A stretch of 64,000 bases of DNA from Roseomonas sp. KE2513 (GTDB taxonomy: Bacteria > Pseudomonadota > Alphaproteobacteria > Acetobacterales > Acetobacteraceae), in contig NZ_RCVR01000002.1 of NCBI RefSeq assembly GCF_016107305.1, forward strand, positions 186,001-250,000, written 5' to 3'. A program made the position numbers and the translations under genes. Positions 46,115-54,511 of the stretch are shown piece after piece. Numbering within the stretch: position 1 is the first letter of the stretch; every line of letters starts with the position of its first letter. The notes below the pieces were generated by a model that was not told the DNA's origin, did not search any database, and saw only the letters and a list, made by a program, of their open reading frames with translations.

Positions 46115-46587
46115 GCGATCTCGAAGACGGCCTCAACCTCCACCGCCGCGTCGCCGGGCAGGGAGGGGACGCCGATGGTGGTGCGGGCGTGGCGGCCGGC
46201 TTCGTCGAAGACCGCGACGGCCATGTCGGAGGCGCCGTTCATCACCTGCGCGTGCTGGGTGAATTCAGGGCCCGCCGCAATGAAGCCGCCGAGCCGCACC
46301 ACGCGCTGGATGCGGTCGAGGCTGCCGAGGGCGGCCTCCGCCTGAGCGAGGACGTTGATGAAGCAGAGCTGGGCGGCCTGCTGCCCCATCTCGATCGGCA
46401 CGCCGGCGCCGAGCTTGCCGGTATAGGCGATCTTGCCCTCCCGCATCGGCACCTGGCCGGAGACGAAGAGCAGGTCGCCCGTGATCACGGCGGGCACGTA
46501 GTTGGCGATGGGCTTCGCGGCCTCGGGCAGGGTGACGCCGAGTTCCTTGAGGCGGGCCGCGATGGGTCCCGGGACGGCCTGCGCCAT
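46111..46587 (-). CDS. RidA family protein
   Basis: A 158-residue member of the YjgF/YER057c/UK114 group. Canonical RidA deaminates reactive enamine/imine intermediates from PLP enzymes. GDLLFVSGQVPMREG, FINVLAQAEAALGSLDRI and VVRLGGFIAAGPEF, then HARTTIGVPSLPGDAAVEVE match the longer Rid subfamilies with a C-terminal Arg in ARTTIGV. It is followed directly by the NTF2-like gene (GTGA overlap) and preceded by the NrdJ-like gene 3 bp away, so the three are probably co-transcribed. Confidence 0.9.
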   Translation of the reverse strand: MAQAVPGPIAARLKELGVTLPEAAKPIANYVPAVITGDLLFVSGQVPMREGKIAYTGKLGAGVPIEMGQQAAQLCFINVLAQAEAALGSLDRIQRVVRLGGFIAAGPEFTQHAQVMNGASDMAVAVFDEAGRHARTTIGVPSLPGDAAVEVEAVFEIA

Positions 46588-46590
46588 GGC

Positions 46591-48117
46591 CTAGCCCACC
46601 AGCCGCAGGTTGCGCCGGCGCGCGGCCGGTGCGGGGGTAGCGGGCAGGTCGGGCAGCAGGGGAAGCTGCTGGGCCGCGGTGCCGAGATGGTCGCCGCCGC
46701 ACTCCTCCTCGGTCGGGTCGGGCAGGACCCGGCCGCCGAGATGGTCGAGGGCCAGGCGCCGGAAGGCCCAGTCGAGCACGGACGAGGCGCGGTGGATGGC
46801 TGGATCGCCCTCCACCAGCCCCGCGGGGCCGAAGCGGGTATAGGCGAAGGCCTGCACGTACTCGTCCAGCTGCACGCCGGAGGAGAGGCCGACAGTGACG
46901 GAGTGGCAGAGGGCGTCCACCACGCCTCGGAAGGCCGCGCCGTCTTTGGCGAGGGTGAGGGAGATCTCCTCCAGCCCGGAGGCGCCCTCCATCGTGCGCA
47001 GCGTGACGCGGTGGCCGCCGATGCTGACCTTCCAGACGGCGCCGCGGCCATGGGCATGGTCCTGGGCCGGGCGCGGCTTCGGCGCCGGGCGGGGTGCCTG
47101 GGCCGGTGCGGCGACAGCCGGCGCGGCGGCGTGGAGCCAGGGGCGGAGGGCCGCTTCCATCGCGGCGCGCGCCTCGGGCCCGCGCGGGGCGAGGAGGCGG
47201 GCGGCGTCCTCCCCGGCGAGCAGGGCGGCGCGGGTCGGGACGTCGATCAGTTCACCGTCCGCGGTGGCCGCGAGGCGGGTGGGAGCCACGGCCGGAGCGA
47301 ATCCGCCCGTCTCGGCACCGAGAAGCGCCTCCACCGCATCGGGCGGGGAGAGGGTGAAGATGGCGGCGTGGCGCAGGCCCGGGGCACCAGCAGCGGAGTC
47401 CAGCGCGGCGCGCACGGCCTCCGCGAGGCCCGGGACCGGGGTGGACTCGGGCGGCGCGGGCCAGGTCAGGGAGAGCGGCAGGCGGGCGCCGAAGCTCTCG
47501 GCAAGGTCGCCCGAGACGGTCTCGGCCACGCCGCGCGTCAGGGCGGCAATGGAGACCGCCACCTGCCGGCCCTCAGCGGAGTCGTAGTCGAGTCGCAGGC
47601 CGGCGAGCAGGCCCGCCAGGTCGGCGAATCCGAGGCGGAGGCGGGTGGCCTTGGCGCCGCCGAGGATCTCCAGTGCCATAACGCCGAGGCGGACGGCGAC
47701 GGCATAGCCGGCAGTGTCGAAGCCATCCTCGTCGAAGAAGGCGGGGAGGTTGAGGACGAACCGCGCTTCGGCCTTCGTGTCGCCCGCCCAGGTGCCGGCG
47801 CCGGGGGCGCCGCGGCGGGCCAGGAGAAGGGCGCGTAGGCCGTTTGCGAAGCCCTCCGCCGCGCCGGCGTCCGGCAGCAGGCCGAGCTTGCGTCCGCGGG
47901 CGGCGAGGCGGCGAATCCAGGCCTCGGCAAGGCGCGGAAGGGCCACGGGCCCCTCCCCTGGCGCGAGGGCGGCAAGCGCCTCCGCAGCGGACTCGTCCCA
48001 AGTGGCGGGAAGCGCCACGGGGCGGGGCTCGGCGTCGGGATCTGCGGCCGCGCGCGTGCGGCGCAGGGCCAATCCCTCCCAGGCGGTGTTACGGGTCAGG
48101 CCGTCATCGCGCGTCAT
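46591..48117 (-). CDS. Truncated NrdJ-like (B12-dependent ribonucleotide reductase-derived) TSCPD-domain protein
   Basis: A 508-residue protein that reads as an internally shortened class II ribonucleotide reductase, which is normally near 1200 residues. The N-terminus (AWEGLALRRTRAAADP ... PATWDESAAEALA) resembles the NrdJ start. NLPAFFDEDGFDTAGY, then LRLGFADLAGLL, LDYDSAEG and ETVSGDLAESFG match the second half of the NrdJ barrel. After a Pro/Ala linker (about 335-365) the TSCPD domain follows: GGHRVTLRTMEG, SVTVGLSSGVQLDEYVQAF, SSVLDWAFRRLALDHL. The part bearing the radical-site and redox cysteines is missing, and the usual TACNLASLNL is degraded to ARFVLNL. It is probably non-catalytic; a regulatory or partner role is inference. 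Confidence 0.78.
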   Translation of the reverse strand: MTRDDGLTRNTAWEGLALRRTRAAADPDAEPRPVALPATWDESAAEALAALAPGEGPVALPRLAEAWIRRLAARGRKLGLLPDAGAAEGFANGLRALLLARRGAPGAGTWAGDTKAEARFVLNLPAFFDEDGFDTAGYAVAVRLGVMALEILGGAKATRLRLGFADLAGLLAGLRLDYDSAEGRQVAVSIAALTRGVAETVSGDLAESFGARLPLSLTWPAPPESTPVPGLAEAVRAALDSAAGAPGLRHAAIFTLSPPDAVEALLGAETGGFAPAVAPTRLAATADGELIDVPTRAALLAGEDAARLLAPRGPEARAAMEAALRPWLHAAAPAVAAPAQAPRPAPKPRPAQDHAHGRGAVWKVSIGGHRVTLRTMEGASGLEEISLTLAKDGAAFRGVVDALCHSVTVGLSSGVQLDEYVQAFAYTRFGPAGLVEGDPAIHRASSVLDWAFRRLALDHLGGRVLPDPTEEECGGDHLGTAAQQLPLLPDLPATPAPAARRRNLRLVG

Positions 48118-48294
48118 GCGTGGATCATATGCCTCCCCCGGCACCGGGTGAAGCCGGCATGTCGTGGGCGTCGGCGCGGCGAGCCACAAGATAGGGTGTG
48201 GCGGGCGTGTTTCCGTCCGTGGCTTTCGCCCTTGGGCCTGGCGTGCCATATGCAGCCCCTTCTCCAACCCGCCCGCATCGGCAGGAGCCCCTCC

Positions 48295-48648
48295 ATGTCC
48301 GCCATGCAGCGCTGGCTCGCCGGCCTTTCCGGTCGCAGAGTCGGCACCGACGCAGCCGGCAACATCTACTTCGAGAGCAGCCGCACCTTCCTGAACTACG
48401 GGCGCAAGCGCCGGTGGGTGGTCTATGCGGGCGCGGCGGAGGCTTCCGTCGTGCCGCCCGAGTGGCATGCCTGGCTGCACCACACCACGGACGCGCCGCT
48501 CGACACCAAGCGCCTTCCCTGGATGAAGCCGCACCAGCCGAACATGACCGGCACGCCACAGGCCTACCATCCTTCCGGAAGTGACTATGCCGGTGGCAAG
48601 CGTGCCCCGACCGCGGGGGATTACGAGGCGTGGACGCCGGGTTCTTGA
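48295..48648 (+). CDS. NDUFA12-family NADH:ubiquinone oxidoreductase accessory protein
   Basis: A 117-residue homologue of the mitochondrial complex I subunit NDUFA12 (B17.2), found among bacteria mainly in alphaproteobacteria. It contains RRVGTDAAGNIYFESS, RRWVVYAG, VPPEWHAWLHHTTDAP and the C-terminal HQPNMTGTPQAYHPSG, all hallmarks. It binds the peripheral arm of complex I. The ATG at 48295 has AGGAG 8 nt upstream; the open frame before it is not conserved. The complex I operon is elsewhere. It opens the mlaD block. Confidence 0.94.
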   Translation: MSAMQRWLAGLSGRRVGTDAAGNIYFESSRTFLNYGRKRRWVVYAGAAEASVVPPEWHAWLHHTTDAPLDTKRLPWMKPHQPNMTGTPQAYHPSGSDYAGGKRAPTAGDYEAWTPGS

Positions 48649-48766
48649 CGCAAGCATGCTCCAGGCACCCAGACTTCACGCGCCGCCGCGCCATGCCCCT
48701 TCCCGCGCGGCCCCGCCTGACCGAAGCCCACCGCGCGACACCACCCGTGCCCACGGGACGCAGGGC

Positions 48767-49333
48767 GTGAAGCGCCACGGGCTCGCGGAGATCGCGGCCG
48801 GCGCGGTGGTGCTGCTCGCGGCGGTGCTCTTCCTCGCCTATGCCGTGACGAATTCCGGCCGCTCCTCCGCGGGCGGCGGGCTGGTGCTGACAGCGCGGTT
48901 CGACCGGATTGACGGGCTGGCCCAGGGCGCCGACGTGCGCATCGCGGGCGTGAAGGTCGGCAGCGTGACCGGACAGCGGATCGATCCGCAGACCTTCCTC
49001 GCGGTGCTGACGCTGAACGTCGACTCCGGCCTGCGCCTGCCGGACGACAGCTCGGCCGAGATCACCTCCGAGGGGCTGCTGGGCGGCAAGTACGTGGCCC
49101 TGGTGCCGGGCGGCAGCGATCGTAACCTGGCGAGCGGCGGCGAGGTGAAGATCACCCAGTCCGCGGTCAGCCTGGAGAGCCTGCTCGGGCGCTTCATCTT
49201 CTCGGTGACAGAGCTGGCCGGGAACCAGGCGCAGCGCAACGGCGGGGGCCAGGGTGGTGCGGCGCCGCCCAGCGCCCCGCCCGCCAATGCCGCGCCGGCC
49301 AACCGGCCGCCGGCGGGCAGGAGCGGGCGGTGA
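48767..49333 (+). CDS. mlaD: Outer membrane lipid asymmetry protein MlaD (MCE domain)
   Basis: A 188-residue inner-membrane protein with one N-terminal transmembrane helix (EIAAGAVVLLAAVLFLAYAV) and one MCE domain (LTARFDRIDGLAQGADVRIA, then GVKVGSVTGQRIDP, ITSEGLLGGKYVALVPGG). MlaD forms the hexameric ring of MlaFEDB that moves phospholipids between the membranes. The tail is Pro/Ala/Asn-rich. A GTG start at 48767 gives the family N-terminus; upstream ATGs add a Pro/Arg-rich stretch. The other mla genes are not here. Its TGA overlaps the next GTG. Confidence 0.93.
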   Translation: MKRHGLAEIAAGAVVLLAAVLFLAYAVTNSGRSSAGGGLVLTARFDRIDGLAQGADVRIAGVKVGSVTGQRIDPQTFLAVLTLNVDSGLRLPDDSSAEITSEGLLGGKYVALVPGGSDRNLASGGEVKITQSAVSLESLLGRFIFSVTELAGNQAQRNGGGQGGAAPPSAPPANAAPANRPPAGRSGR

Positions 49334-49557
49334 GCGCCGACCCGCTCGCGCCCCCTGCCCTCTGGCCGGGCGTAGACGGGCAACCCCTCTCCTGCCGGGA
49401 AAAGCTGAAGGTATTGGCCGAAAACCATGTCGAGGCGGCGCAGGTGCTGCGCGATGCCTTCGAGGATGCGGTGCTGATGGGGGTGGACGAGGCCGCCATG
49501 CGGCGGGTGCTCACCGAGCTTGTCGCGGCCCTGCCGAGCCCGAAGCGCCCCTCATGA
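49330..49557 (+). CDS. Small conserved-looking protein of unknown function between mlaD and DUF2155
   Basis: A 75-residue soluble protein. It starts with GTG in the mlaD stop and its own stop overlaps the DUF2155 ATG, so translation of all three is coupled. The middle (CREKLKVLAENHVEAAQVLRD then AFEDAVLMGVDEAAMRRVL) is predicted to be helical. I do not recognise the family. Confidence 0.75.
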   Translation: MSADPLAPPALWPGVDGQPLSCREKLKVLAENHVEAAQVLRDAFEDAVLMGVDEAAMRRVLTELVAALPSPKRPS

Positions 49558-49955
49558 AGCATGTGCTCGCCTTGCTGGCCCTGCTGGCACCAGGCCTCGC
49601 GGCTGCGCAGGCCCCAGGCCAGGGATCCGACCAGGGGCCGCCGGCCGAGGCGGCCTGGGTGTCCAAGCGCACCGCGCAGCTTCAGGCGCTCGATAAGGTG
49701 ACGGCGCGGATCACGGTACTCGACGCGCAGGTGGGGCGGCCTGTCGACTTCGGCTCGCTCAACATCACGGTCCGTGCCTGCAACGCCCGCCCGCCCGACG
49801 AGGTGCCGGACGCGGCCGCCTATATCGAGGTGCGGGATTCGCTCCTGCCGCCGACGGCGCCGCTCGCCTTTCGCGGCTGGATGCTGGCCAATGCGCCGGC
49901 CGCTCATATGTTGGAGCATCCGGTTTACGATCTCCGGATCCTGGAGTGCCGGTGA
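49554..49955 (+). CDS. DUF2155 domain-containing periplasmic protein
   Basis: A 133-residue exported protein with a signal peptide (MKHVLALLALLAPGLAAA). The domain reads VTARITVLDAQVGRPVDFGS then LNITVRACNARPPDEVPDAA, FRGWMLANAPAAHMLEHPVY and DLRILECR. DUF2155 is typical of alphaproteobacteria and usually lies beside aat and NDUFA12. The function is unknown; the MlaD link suggests an envelope role. The start overlaps the previous stop. Confidence 0.92.
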   Translation: MKHVLALLALLAPGLAAAQAPGQGSDQGPPAEAAWVSKRTAQLQALDKVTARITVLDAQVGRPVDFGSLNITVRACNARPPDEVPDAAAYIEVRDSLLPPTAPLAFRGWMLANAPAAHMLEHPVYDLRILECR

Positions 49956-49990
49956 CCCTCGCCTGAGGGTTTGCGGAATGCGGAGGTGCG

Positions 49991-50746
49991 ATGACCGACA
50001 GCCCTGATCCCGGAACCCTTGCGGGACCGGTGCTGCCGGGCGCCGACGCGGCGCTCTTCCTCGACATGGACGGCACGCTGCTCGAGATCGCGGCGCGGCC
50101 CGACGCGGTGATCGTGCCGCCGGAACTGCCGGACCTGCTGATGCGCCTGCAGGCGGCGCTGGGCGGCGCGGTCGCGGTCGTGACCGGGCGCGGGCTGGCC
50201 GTCGCGCGCGGTTATGCCGGCGTGCCGAGCCTGCCGATCGGCGCGGAGCACGGGGCGGTGCTGGATCCGCCCCTGCCTGGCGCCGTGCCGCTGCCGGTGC
50301 CGCCGCCCGAGTGGCGCCGCGCCGCCGACGAGTTCGCCGCCGCGCGGCCGGGTACGCTGGCCGAGCACAAGACCCACGGCTTCGTCATTCACTTCCGGCA
50401 ACGGCCCGAGGCGGCGCCCGAGGCGCTGGCAATGCTCGCCGGCCTGCTGCGCGGGGAAGCCAGGGGCTTCCACGTCGTGCCCGCGCATGCCGCGGCGGAA
50501 CTTCGTCCCGTGCAGGCCGACAAGGGCGGCGCGGTGCGGCGGCTGATGGCCGTGGCGCCGTTCCTCGGGCGCCGGCCGATCTTCATCGGCGACGACGTGA
50601 CGGATGAGGACGGCATGGCTGCCTGTGCCGAGTACGGCGGCTACGGGCTTCGCGTGCCCGACGACTTCGCCGGGCGGCCGGCGCTGGTGCGCGCCTGGCT
50701 GCGCCGGGTTGCTTCCTCGCTGGAAGGTGACAGGCACCCCGGCTGA
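49991..50746 (+). CDS. otsB: Trehalose-6-phosphate phosphatase OtsB
   Basis: A 251-residue HAD phosphatase that removes phosphate from trehalose 6-phosphate. ALFLDMDGTLLE gives the nucleophile Asp25 and acid/base Asp27; VVTGRGLAVARGY is motif II, EHKTHGFVIHFR carries the substrate Lys, and FIGDDVTDEDG is the metal-binding motif IV. Paired with otsA 216 bp downstream for trehalose synthesis, a response to osmotic or drying stress. Confidence 0.94.
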   Translation: MTDSPDPGTLAGPVLPGADAALFLDMDGTLLEIAARPDAVIVPPELPDLLMRLQAALGGAVAVVTGRGLAVARGYAGVPSLPIGAEHGAVLDPPLPGAVPLPVPPPEWRRAADEFAAARPGTLAEHKTHGFVIHFRQRPEAAPEALAMLAGLLRGEARGFHVVPAHAAAELRPVQADKGGAVRRLMAVAPFLGRRPIFIGDDVTDEDGMAACAEYGGYGLRVPDDFAGRPALVRAWLRRVASSLEGDRHPG

Positions 50747-50962
50747 GTCACGCCCATTTCCCTGTCAGAAACCGCATCACCGCCGCGCGGTTCCTAGAGG
50801 GAATAGGGCAACAATAAGGAGGGGTTTGACCATGGTGGCGCGACCCCTAGGCTACGGAGGGCCTTGCGCGCCGCTTGGCAGGACCGGTCCGGAATGGGGG
50901 AGCCCGCTGCCTTCATGCGGGAGGTTCCGGCGCCGGTCGCCCCGAAACTTGCAGGAGAAGGA

Positions 50963-52495
50963 ATGATGGGGCGGCTCGTGATCGTCTCCAACCGCGTGGC
51001 GGTGCCGCGGCGCGGCGAGGCCGCGGCGGCTGGCGGGCTTGCGGTGGCGCTGAAGGATGCCTTCAGCAACCGCGGGGGGCTCTGGTTCGGGTGGAGCGGC
51101 AATGTTTCGGCTGATCCGCCGGACGTGGTGCGACACGCGCGGCGAGCGGGCGTGGACTACGCCGTGATCGACCTGTCGCAGGATGCCTATGACGGGTTCT
51201 ATGCCGGCTACGCGAACTCGGCGCTCTGGCCGATGTTCCACTTCCGCCTGGGCCTGCTGGACTACGATCGCGACCAGGCGGATTGCTATCGTGCGGTCAA
51301 CCGGCGCTATGCCCAGAAGCTGATGGGCATGCTGCGCCCGGACGACACGATCTGGGTGCACGACTACCAGATGATCCCGCTGGGTGCGGAATTGCGCGCG
51401 CTAGGGTCGCGCCATCGCATCGGCTATTTCCACCACATCCCCTTCCCACCCTGGGCGGTCTTCTCCGCGATGCCCGGTGCGGAGGACCTGATCCGCGACC
51501 TGCTGGCCTATGACCTTGTGGGCGTGCAGACGCATCGTGACCTCGCAGGCCTCGCGGACTGCATGGCGCAGGGCACCGGCATGAAGATGCGGGCCGGTGG
51601 CGAGGTGCGCTTCCGTAGCCGGCGCATCCGGTTGCGCGCGTTTCCGATCGGCATCGCGACAGATGAGTTCGCAGAGGTGGCGGACCGGAGTGCCGGCGGA
51701 CCGGAAGCCCAGCGGCTGGTTGCGAGCCTTGCCGGGCGGGCGCTGATCATCGGCGCCGAACGGCTGGACTACACGAAGGGGCTGCCGGAACGGCTCAAGG
51801 CCTTCGGTGCGCTGCTGAACCGCTTCCCGGAATACCGCAGCAAGGTGACCTACCTGCAGGTGGCGGCGCGCTCTCGCGAGGACGTCGAGAGCTACAAGGA
51901 CCTCAAGCGCGAGATCGAGCACCTGGCGGGCTGCATCAACGGAGAGCACGCGGATGCGGACTGGACACCGGTTCGCTATGTCGGGCGCGCCGTGCCGCGT
52001 GACACGCTGGCCGGTTACTACCGCGCGGCTCAGGTCGGCCTGGTGACGCCGCTGCGCGACGGGATGAATCTCGTCGCGAAGGAGTACGTGGCGGCACAGG
52101 ACCCACGGAACCCGGGTGTGCTGGTGCTGTCGCGCTTCGCCGGTGCGTCGGAGGAGATGCCGGAAGCGCTGACCGTGAACCCGCTGGACGCGGTGGGGAT
52201 GGCGGAGGCGATGAAGGCCGCTCTGGAGATGCCGTTGGGCGAGCGGCAGGACCGTCATGGCGCGATGCTGCGCCGCCTTCGCGAGAACACGGTCGGCGGC
52301 TGGGCAAAGACCTTCCTTGATGTGCTGGAAGGGCACGAGCCGGCGGAAGCGCCCTCGCGCGCTGCGGCGCTCGCAGTGTTTCAGGCGCGGCTGATGGCGC
52401 GCAACGCCTCGACTTCCTCGGCCAACATCTCGGAAGAGATGCTGGGCATCCAGGTGGCCGACCTGTCCACCGCGAGGGCGAGCAGGGCGCGGTAG
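50963..52495 (+). CDS. otsA: Trehalose-6-phosphate synthase OtsA
   Basis: A 510-residue GT20 glycosyltransferase joining UDP-glucose and glucose 6-phosphate. GRLVIVSNRVAVPRRG opens the chain, followed by GGLWFGWSG, IWVHDYQMIPLGAELR, GYFHHIPFPPW, GAERLDYTKGLPERLKAF and TPLRDGMNLVAKEYVAAQ. ATG at 50963 (MMGRL) has AGGAG 5 nt upstream; 50966 is equally possible. The family domain ends near residue 470. The last 38 residues (FQARLMARNASTSSANISEE...) are read from DNA antisense to aat, a 115-bp antiparallel overlap, and look like a run-on tail. Confidence 0.94.
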   Translation: MMGRLVIVSNRVAVPRRGEAAAAGGLAVALKDAFSNRGGLWFGWSGNVSADPPDVVRHARRAGVDYAVIDLSQDAYDGFYAGYANSALWPMFHFRLGLLDYDRDQADCYRAVNRRYAQKLMGMLRPDDTIWVHDYQMIPLGAELRALGSRHRIGYFHHIPFPPWAVFSAMPGAEDLIRDLLAYDLVGVQTHRDLAGLADCMAQGTGMKMRAGGEVRFRSRRIRLRAFPIGIATDEFAEVADRSAGGPEAQRLVASLAGRALIIGAERLDYTKGLPERLKAFGALLNRFPEYRSKVTYLQVAARSREDVESYKDLKREIEHLAGCINGEHADADWTPVRYVGRAVPRDTLAGYYRAAQVGLVTPLRDGMNLVAKEYVAAQDPRNPGVLVLSRFAGASEEMPEALTVNPLDAVGMAEAMKAALEMPLGERQDRHGAMLRRLRENTVGGWAKTFLDVLEGHEPAEAPSRAAALAVFQARLMARNASTSSANISEEMLGIQVADLSTARASRAR

Positions 52496-53049
52496 TCGGC
52501 CTGGGGGATTTCCTCTGCTCCGAAGCGGGCGAGGTGATCGTTCAGGAACTGCGTGTCGAGGAGGGTGAAGCCTCCTCGCCTCAGGCGCACGACGAGATGG
52601 ACGAGGGCCACCTTCGAGGCGTCCGCCACGCGGGAGAACATGCTCTCCCCGAAGAAGGCGGCGCCGATGCGGATGCCGTAGAGCCCGCCGACGAGGGCAC
52701 CGCCGCTCCGCACCTCGATCGAGTGGGCGTTGCCCATGCGGGCGAGAGCGTTGAAAAGGTCCTCGATCTCCGGGTTGATCCAACTGTCCTCGCGCCCCGG
52801 CGCGGGGGCGGCGCAGCCGGCGAGGACGGCGGGGAAGTCGGCGTCCGCGGTCACCTCAAAGGCGTCCGATAGCACCGTCTTGCGCAGGCTGCGGGGCAGG
52901 TGGAAGCGGTCCAGCGGCAGGATCCCGCGCATCTTCGGGTCCAGCCAGTAGAGGCGGCCTGAGTGGCGGCCCTCGGCCATTGGGAAGAGACCGGCGCGGT
53001 AGGCGCGGAGAACGAGATCCGGCGTGACCGGCAGGGCGCGGCGGCTCAT
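52381..53049 (-). CDS. aat: Leucyl/phenylalanyl-tRNA-protein transferase Aat
   Basis: A 222-residue enzyme that adds Leu or Phe from aminoacyl-tRNA to N-terminal Arg or Lys, making primary N-degrons read by ClpS-ClpAP (clpS and clpA lie at 31967-34975). AYRAGLFPMAE, LYWLDPKMRGILPLD, SWINPEI, AHSIEVR, GGLYGIRIGAAFFGESMFS and LLDTQFLNDHLARFGA are the family signatures. ATG at 53049 is preferred to TTG at 53064. Its 3' end overlaps otsA on the other strand by 115 bp. accC lies 97 bp upstream on the same strand. Confidence 0.95.
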   Translation of the reverse strand: MSRRALPVTPDLVLRAYRAGLFPMAEGRHSGRLYWLDPKMRGILPLDRFHLPRSLRKTVLSDAFEVTADADFPAVLAGCAAPAPGREDSWINPEIEDLFNALARMGNAHSIEVRSGGALVGGLYGIRIGAAFFGESMFSRVADASKVALVHLVVRLRRGGFTLLDTQFLNDHLARFGAEEIPQADYRALLALAVDRSATWMPSISSEMLAEEVEALRAISRA

Positions 53050-53145
53050 CCGCGGGGCCTGCAAGCGCGAAGGGGATGGTCCACCCGGTGCCGCATCGGG
53101 GCAGGATAGGCCGAGGGCGGGTGCGGCGCCAAGCGCCGCGCCCCC

Positions 53146-54504
53146 TTACGCCGCCGGCGTGTGGCGGGCGACGAAGCGCTCGAGCCAGTGGATCGTGTAG
53201 TCGCCCGAGGCGAACTCGGGGTCCTCCATGATCAGCTGGTGAAGTGGGATCGTGGTGTGGATGCCGTCCACCACCATCTCGGTCAGCGCGCGGCGGCAGC
53301 GGGCGATGGCCTCGGCGCGGGTGGAGCCGTGCACGATGAGCTTCGCGACGAGGCTGTCGTAATGCGGCGGCACCGCGTAGCCGGCGTAGAGGGCGCTATC
53401 GATCCGCACGCCGAGGCCGCCGGGCGCGTGGTAGGCGTTCACCCGCCCCGGGGAGGGCGCGAAGCTGATCGGATTCTCCGCCGTCACGCGGCACTCGATG
53501 GCGTGGCCGTTGAAGCGGATGTCCGATTGCTCGTAGCCGAGCGGCTCGCCGGCCGCGACGCGGATCTGCTCTCGCACGAGGTCCACGCCGCAGACCATCT
53601 CGGTAACGGGGTGCTCGACCTGCAGGCGGGTGTTCATCTCGATGAAGGCGAACTGCTCGTCCTGGTACAGGAATTCGAGCGTGCCAGCGCCGCGGTAGCC
53701 GAGTTGCTTCAGCGCCTTTGTCACGGTCTCGCCGAGGGCGTCGCGCACGGCGGCCGTGATGGCGGGGCTGCCGGCTTCCTCGACCAGCTTCTGGTGGCGC
53801 CGCTGGAGGGAGCAGTCGCGCTCCCCAAAGTGGACAACGTTGCCGTGGGTATCGGCCAGGATCTGCATCTCGATGTGGCGGGGCCGGTCGAGATACTTCT
53901 CCATGTAAACGGCGTCGTCGCCGAAGGCGGCCTTGGCCTCGGTGCGGGCGACGCGCCACGCCTCCTCCAGCTCGTCCTCGTTGTGGGCCACCTTCATGCC
54001 CCGGCCACCGCCGCCGGCGGCCGCCTTGATGAGGATAGGGTACTTGATCGCGTCCGCGATCTCGCGCGCCTCGTCCACCGAGGCGAGAGCGCCGGGCGAG
54101 CCGGGGACGAGAGGCACGCCGAGGCGGCGCATGGCGTCCTTGGCGGCGATCTTGTCGCCCATGATGCGGATGTGCTCGGCGGTCGGGCCGATGAAGGCCA
54201 TGCCGTGCGCCTCCACCATTTCCGCGAAGCGCGCGTTCTCGGAAAGGAAGCCGTAGCCGGGATGGATGGCCTCGGCGCCGGTGATCGTGGCGGCCGAGAG
54301 GATGGCGGCCGCGTTGAGATAGCTGTCGCGCGCCGAGGGCGGGCCGATGCAGACGCTCTCGTCGGCCAGACGCACATGCATCGCCGTGTCGTCGGCGGTG
54401 GAGTGCACGGCGACTGTGCGGATGCCCATCTCCTGGCAGGCGCGGTGGATGCGGAGCGCGATCTCCCCGCGGTTGGCGATCAGGATCTTGTTGAAGGCGG
54501 GCAC
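53146..54504 (-). CDS. accC: Acetyl-CoA carboxylase biotin carboxylase subunit
   Basis: A 452-residue ATP-grasp enzyme that carboxylates biotin on AccB. It begins NKILIANRGEIALRIHRACQ; the Gly-rich lid is KAAAGGGGRGMKV, HFGERDCSLQRRHQK binds ATP, and EMNTRLQVEHPVTEMV is the catalytic segment with the conserved Glu and Arg. The start is GTG at 54504, 7 bp after the accB stop. Together with AccB and the distant AccA/AccD it makes malonyl-CoA for fatty acid synthesis. Confidence 0.97.
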   Translation of the reverse strand: MPAFNKILIANRGEIALRIHRACQEMGIRTVAVHSTADDTAMHVRLADESVCIGPPSARDSYLNAAAILSAATITGAEAIHPGYGFLSENARFAEMVEAHGMAFIGPTAEHIRIMGDKIAAKDAMRRLGVPLVPGSPGALASVDEAREIADAIKYPILIKAAAGGGGRGMKVAHNEDELEEAWRVARTEAKAAFGDDAVYMEKYLDRPRHIEMQILADTHGNVVHFGERDCSLQRRHQKLVEEAGSPAITAAVRDALGETVTKALKQLGYRGAGTLEFLYQDEQFAFIEMNTRLQVEHPVTEMVCGVDLVREQIRVAAGEPLGYEQSDIRFNGHAIECRVTAENPISFAPSPGRVNAYHAPGGLGVRIDSALYAGYAVPPHYDSLVAKLIVHGSTRAEAIARCRRALTEMVVDGIHTTIPLHQLIMEDPEFASGDYTIHWLERFVARHTPAA

Positions 54505-54511
54505 GCGGCGG

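Noticed and set aside
48117-48657. In-frame extension of the NrdJ-like gene by 180 codons
   Set aside because: It lies antisense to NDUFA12, which is clearly coding, and the NrdJ-like N-terminus begins at the chosen start.
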